Assembly (NCBI RefSeq): GCF_001651875.1
Contig: NZ_LNQB01000101.1
Location: 688-64,687 of the forward strand
From: Sinorhizobium saheli
Lineage (GTDB): Bacteria; Pseudomonadota; Alphaproteobacteria; Rhizobiales; Rhizobiaceae
Length of the DNA stretch: 64,000 bases
Direction of reading: 5' to 3'
Position numbers and translations under genes: made by a program. The notes below the pieces were generated by a model. That model made no database searches, had not been told where the DNA came from, and saw only the letters and a program-made list of their open reading frames with translations. Below are positions 60,596-64,000 of this stretch, piece after piece (position 1 is the first letter of the stretch; each line of letters begins with the position of its first letter).

Positions 60596-61425
60596 TGGTC
60601 GCCACACTCGCGAAACGGACCGCATTCTACGCACTCGTCGCCGGCATCATCGTGATTGCGGTCTTTCCCTTCTATTACGCGATCCTGACGAGCCTCAAAT
60701 CCGGCACGGCGCTCTTCCGCGTCGACTACTGGCCGACGCAATTCTCGCTCGCCAACTACACGAGCGTGGTATCGCAGGGCAGCTTCCTGCGCAATCTCGG
60801 CAACTCGCTGCTGGTGGCAGGCGCAGTCGTCGCCATCTCGCTGCTGTTGGCGGTCACGGCCGCCTACGCGCTCGGACGGGTGCGGTTTCGCGGCCGCTCG
60901 CTGCTGCTTCTGACCATCCTCTCGGTTTCGATGTTCCCGCAGATCGCCGTGCTTGCCGGCCTGTTCGAGCTCATCCGCGGGATCGGCATCTTCAATACGC
61001 CGCTGGCGCTGATCTTTTCCTACATGATCTTCACCCTGCCGTTCACCGTCTGGGTGTTGACCACCTTCATGCGCGACCTGCCGGTAGAGATCGAGGAGGC
61101 CGCCATCGTCGACGGGGCCTCGCCTTGGGTGGTCATCACCCGGGTCTTCATGCCGCTGATGTGGCCGGCGCTGGTCACGACCGGGCTGCTCGCCTTCATC
61201 GCCGCCTGGAACGAGTTCCTTTTCGCGCTGACCTTCACCTCCTCGGACGTGCAGCGCACTGTGCCGGTGGCGATCGCGCTTCTTTCCGGTGCCAGCAATT
61301 TCGAGATCCCCTGGGGCAACATCATGGCCGCCTCGGTGATCGTCACGGTACCGCTGGTGGTGCTCGTCCTCATCTTTCAGCGGCGGATCATTTCCGGCCT
61401 GACGGCCGGCGGCGTCAAAGGCTAA
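60595..61425 (+). CDS. thuG: Sugar ABC permease ThuG (MalG type)
   Basis: A 276-residue permease with six helices, AFYALVAGIIVIAVFPFYYA at the start and the EAA loop IEEAAIVDGASPWVVITRVF near residues 165-184. The start ATG shares its A with the TGA of thuF. A repeat element follows directly after the stop and separates it from thuK by 161 bases. Confidence 0.92.
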   Translation: MVATLAKRTAFYALVAGIIVIAVFPFYYAILTSLKSGTALFRVDYWPTQFSLANYTSVVSQGSFLRNLGNSLLVAGAVVAISLLLAVTAAYALGRVRFRGRSLLLLTILSVSMFPQIAVLAGLFELIRGIGIFNTPLALIFSYMIFTLPFTVWVLTTFMRDLPVEIEEAAIVDGASPWVVITRVFMPLMWPALVTTGLLAFIAAWNEFLFALTFTSSDVQRTVPVAIALLSGASNFEIPWGNIMAASVIVTVPLVVLVLIFQRRIISGLTAGGVKG

Positions 61426-61494
61426 GCATTGTGCAGTCAGGTGAGATCACCTGACGTCCCACAAATGGGCAAAACAAAGGGATGGAGCGGTGCG
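61426..61494 (+). repeat. Intergenic repeat copy A (thuG-thuK)
   Basis: Starts GCATTGTGCAGTCAGGTGAG, contains the hairpin GTCAGGTGA / TCACCTGAC, and ends near AAAGGGATGGAGCGGTGCG. It aligns base by base, with small gaps, to copy B at 62614-62682. This is a dispersed rhizobial intergenic element as I recall it. It begins right after the thuG stop codon. Confidence 0.7.
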
Positions 61495-61586
61495 CGAACA
61501 TGTGAGCTTCCGCTCCAGGGCCGGCTGAGGAGAAATGGCGCCGCCTTCCGCCCGCATCCCGTCCGGGCTCATCTAGGAGAGAACAA

Positions 61587-62615
61587 ATGGCAGAGCTGCA
61601 ATTGCGCGATATCCGCAAGTCCTTCGGCGCCTTCGAGGTCATCAAGGGCGTCAGCATGGACATCAGGGCGGGCGAGTTCATGGTGTTCGTCGGGCCGTCC
61701 GGCTGCGGCAAGTCCACCCTCCTGAGGCTCATCGCCGGGCTGGAGGACATCACCTCCGGAACCCTCGCCTTCGACGGCGAGACCGTCAACCATGTCGTGC
61801 CGTCGAAGCGCGGCATCGCCATGGTCTTCCAGTCCTATGCGCTCTACCCGCACATGACGGTTTTCGAGAACATGTCCTTCGGCATGCAACTCGCCGGCAA
61901 GGACAAGGAGCAATGCCGCAAACGTGTGGAGGCGGCGGCCGAGATGCTGCAGCTTACGCCCTATCTCGAGCGCCTGCCGCGCCAGCTCTCCGGCGGCCAG
62001 CGCCAGCGCGTGGCGATCGGCCGTGCGATCGTCCGCGACCCGAAGGTCTTCCTGTTCGACGAGCCGCTTTCGAACCTCGACGCGGCGCTGCGCGTCGCCA
62101 CGCGCATCGAAATCGCCAGGCTTCACCGCAGCATGCACAAGACGACGATGATCTATGTCACCCACGACCAGGTCGAGGCGATGACGCTCGCCGACCGGAT
62201 CTGCGTGCTTCGGGACGGGCTCGTCGAGCAGATCGGCACGCCGCTCGAGCTTTACGAAAGACCGAACTCGCTTTTCGTCGCCGGCTTCATCGGCTCGCCG
62301 AAGATGAATTTCCTCTCGGCCGCCTTCGCCGCGCCCTACAATGCCCATAGGATCGGCATCCGTGCCGAGCATCTGGAGATCGTCGAGCAAGGAGGAGAGT
62401 GGAGCGGAACCGTCGTCCATTCCGAGATGCTCGGCTCCGACAGCTATGTCTATCTCGACGTCGGTGCCGACGAGCCGGTGATCGTTCGCGAGGGCGGCAC
62501 CTCCAGGCACCAGCCGGGACAGACGCTGCGAATATCGCCGACCCCCGGCCAGGTCCACCGCTTCGATGCGGGCGGCCGGGCGATCGGCCGCGTGGAAATG
62601 CGAGGTGCCGCCTAG
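61587..62615 (+). CDS. thuK: Sugar ABC ATP-binding protein ThuK
   Basis: A 342-residue MalK-type ATPase. Walker A GPSGCGKS is at residues 36-43, LSGGQ at 134-138 and Walker B VFLFDEP at about 154-160. A C-terminal regulatory OB domain includes IGIRAEHLEIVEQGG. It is clearly paralogous to LacK at 19708-20778, with Walker A and LSGGQ at the same residue numbers. ATG 61587 follows AGGAGAG. It powers ThuFG. Confidence 0.92.
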   Translation: MAELQLRDIRKSFGAFEVIKGVSMDIRAGEFMVFVGPSGCGKSTLLRLIAGLEDITSGTLAFDGETVNHVVPSKRGIAMVFQSYALYPHMTVFENMSFGMQLAGKDKEQCRKRVEAAAEMLQLTPYLERLPRQLSGGQRQRVAIGRAIVRDPKVFLFDEPLSNLDAALRVATRIEIARLHRSMHKTTMIYVTHDQVEAMTLADRICVLRDGLVEQIGTPLELYERPNSLFVAGFIGSPKMNFLSAAFAAPYNAHRIGIRAEHLEIVEQGGEWSGTVVHSEMLGSDSYVYLDVGADEPVIVREGGTSRHQPGQTLRISPTPGQVHRFDAGGRAIGRVEMRGAA

Positions 62616-62682
62616 AGCATTTTGCCGTCAGGCGGCATCGCCCGACGTCGCACAGATGCGACAAGAACAAAGAGATAGAACG
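62614..62682 (+). repeat. Intergenic repeat copy B (thuK-thuA)
   Basis: Starts within the thuK stop codon: AGAGCATTTTGCCGTCAGGC, hairpin GTCAGGCGG / TCGCCCGAC, then ACAAGAACAAAGAGATAGAA. It resembles copy A at 61426-61494, and several differences are compensating so the stem is kept. No gene lies in the remaining gap up to thuA. Confidence 0.7.
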
Positions 62683-62900
62683 CAGGCTGAGCAGTCAAAC
62701 ATGCGTCCCGCCCGGATGTCCCGTCCGGCCGTGGGAAAGAGCTGAAAAGAAAGGCTGATCCGGAAGATTTCGGATCATTCCAAAGTCTCAGGCGTTAGGC
62801 AGGCGTAAGGGCGAACCATGCGCGGTTTCCGGCCCGCCTCCGCGCCGACAATCGAATCAAGGACATAGGCATCCGCAACCGGGGCCTGATCACGAGGAGA

Positions 62901-63692
62901 ATGACCTTGCCTATCAACGCCATCGTGTGGGGCGAAAACGTCCACGAGCAGAAGAACGCCACCGTCCGCGAAATCTATCCGGACGGGATGCACAACACCA
63001 TCGCCGCGGCGCTCAATGCGGATGCGGGCATCGAGGCAACGACCGCGACGCTGCAGGAGCCGGAGCACGGGCTGACCGAGCAGCGGCTTGCCGCGGCCGA
63101 CGTCCTCCTCTGGTGGGGCCATACCGCCCACGGCGCGGTAGAGGACGCGATCGTAGAGCGGGTTGCCAAACGGGTGTGGGAGGGGATGGGCCTGATAGTG
63201 CTCCATTCCGGCCATTTCTCGAAAATCTTCAAGCGGCTGATGGGATCGCCCTGCGCGCTCAAATGGCGCGAGGCGGGGGAGCGCGAGCGGGTCTGGGTCG
63301 TCAATCCGCGCCACCCGATCGCCGAAGGCTTGGGCGAGCACTTCGTGATCGAATACGAGGAGATGTACGGGGAGCATTTCTCCGTGCCGGAGCCGTTGGA
63401 GACCGTCTTCATCTCCTGGTTCGCCGGCGGCGAGGTGTTCCGCTCAGGGCTCACCTGGCGGCGCGGCGCCGGCAATATCTTCTATTTCCGCCCCGGCCAC
63501 GAGACCTATCCGACCTATCACGACCAGACGGTGCACAAGGTGCTGCGCAATGCGGTGAAATGGGCGCACAACCCGCTGGGGCGCTACACGGCGGTCCATG
63601 AGGCGCCGAACGTGCCGGTCGAAAAGGCTTTGGAGCCGATCGTCGAACGCGGTCCGAAGCTGCATCGGCCGGGCGAGGCCGGATATCGATAG
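62901..63692 (+). CDS. thuA: ThuA-like trehalose utilisation protein
   Basis: A 263-residue ThuA-family protein with a class I glutamine amidotransferase-like fold. Recognisable stretches are [67 protein letters not shown] and [13 protein letters not shown]. In S. meliloti thuA and thuB are needed for trehalose catabolism, with ThuB acting in oxidation to a 3-keto sugar. The biochemical step of ThuA is less certain. ATG 62901 follows GAGGAGA, 285 bases after thuK. Confidence 0.92.
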   Translation: MTLPINAIVWGENVHEQKNATVREIYPDGMHNTIAAALNADAGIEATTATLQEPEHGLTEQRLAAADVLLWWGHTAHGAVEDAIVERVAKRVWEGMGLIVLHSGHFSKIFKRLMGSPCALKWREAGERERVWVVNPRHPIAEGLGEHFVIEYEEMYGEHFSVPEPLETVFISWFAGGEVFRSGLTWRRGAGNIFYFRPGHETYPTYHDQTVHKVLRNAVKWAHNPLGRYTAVHEAPNVPVEKALEPIVERGPKLHRPGEAGYR

Positions 63693-63702
63693 GGGAATTG
63701 CG

Positions 63703-64000
63703 ATGCGTTTGCTCATTCTTGGAACCGGGGGCATGGCGAACAGCCATGCGAAGGCCTTCGCCGAGATCGAAGGCGTCGAGATGGTCGCCGCCGTCGACGT
63801 CGACCCGGCCCGCGCCAAGGCCTTTGCGGCCCAGCACGGCATCGAGCACACCTTCAACTCGCTCGAAGAGGCGATCAGTTGGGACAAGTTCGATGCCGTG
63901 GCGAATGTGACGCCGGACAAGGCGCATCACCCGACGACGCTGCCGCTTCTCGCCGCCGGCAAACACGTGCTTTGCGAAAAGCCGTTGGCGGAGAACTATG
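63703..64000 (+). CDS. thuB: ThuB, Gfo/Idh/MocA-family dehydrogenase (partial)
   Basis: The frame from ATG 63703 runs off the right edge. The N-terminal Rossmann fold is clear: LLILGTGGMANSHAKAFAEI, then AAVDVDPARAKAFAAQHGI, ANVTPDKAHHPTTLPLLAAG and the hallmark HVLCEKPLAENY. It starts ten bases after the thuA stop with AGGGGAA upstream. ThuB is thought to oxidise trehalose-type disaccharides to 3-keto derivatives. About 99 residues are visible of an expected 350 or so. Confidence 0.9.
   Translation, partial: MRLLILGTGGMANSHAKAFAEIEGVEMVAAVDVDPARAKAFAAQHGIEHTFNSLEEAISWDKFDAVANVTPDKAHHPTTLPLLAAGKHVLCEKPLAENY

Overview
The window is a high-GC alphaproteobacterial replicon segment. Its gene content and order point to Sinorhizobium/Ensifer, probably a pSymB-like chromid. 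I infer this from the adjoining lac (lacK-Z-G-F-E, lacR), agp/melA, paa and thu loci, which from memory are pSymB traits in S. meliloti, and from rhizobial intergenic hairpin repeats. No rRNA, tRNA, CRISPR array or replication origin was seen.

Layout. 1-630: debris, namely a truncated kdpA end and an IS110-type transposase start. 630-1658: a lone sulfate-binding protein. 1948-5972: a complete bufferin-type metallophore/RiPP operon (bufA-bufB-bufC-doxX, minus strand), divergent from an ECF sigma factor of the SigF type and its DUF1109/NrsF membrane anti-sigma. Near-identical GTAACA-N15/16-CGAA promoters face both ways. 6233-6397: a 54-residue putative secreted peptide gene with its own terminator. 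7118-10333: a 12-repeat RTX-type secreted protein. 10571-12278: a decay zone with an ISNCY-like transposase relic and scrambled pieces of a formate dehydrogenase/selenocysteine cluster (fdoG, fdhE, selA). 12563-19664: small metabolic and stress genes (GFA, OsmC, PNPOx-like, GST, two LysR regulators, GNAT, MFS, VOC).

19708-38436 is a galactoside utilisation island. It holds a beta-galactoside ABC importer with a GH2 beta-galactosidase (lacEFGZK) and its LacI regulator, with a vapBC toxin-antitoxin pair wedged between them. Next come an AraC regulator (agpT) and an alpha-galactoside operon in which two different GH4 glycosidases bracket a peptide/opine-type ABC importer (agpABCD). Sugars are bound in the periplasm, imported intact and hydrolysed in the cytoplasm.

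38476-42914: an SRPBCC protein, then a 2-oxoacid dehydrogenase made of a fused E1 alpha-beta and an E2 (no E3 here), divergent from an Lrp/AsnC regulator. 42970-55063: a phenylacetate (paa) catabolic region. It contains paaABCDE epoxidase genes, an extra PaaA/PaaC-like protein, paaZ, a thioesterase, a TetR regulator, paaI, paaG and a fused hydratase/3-hydroxyacyl-CoA dehydrogenase. paaJ is reduced to a collapsed relic and paaK is absent. Two copies of a palindrome (ACCGAYCGGTCRGT) mark the likely TetR-controlled promoters.

55060-64000: a DoxX protein, a flavoprotein, and the thu (trehalose/disaccharide) locus thuR | thuE-F-G-K-A-B. The thuB gene runs off the end of the window.
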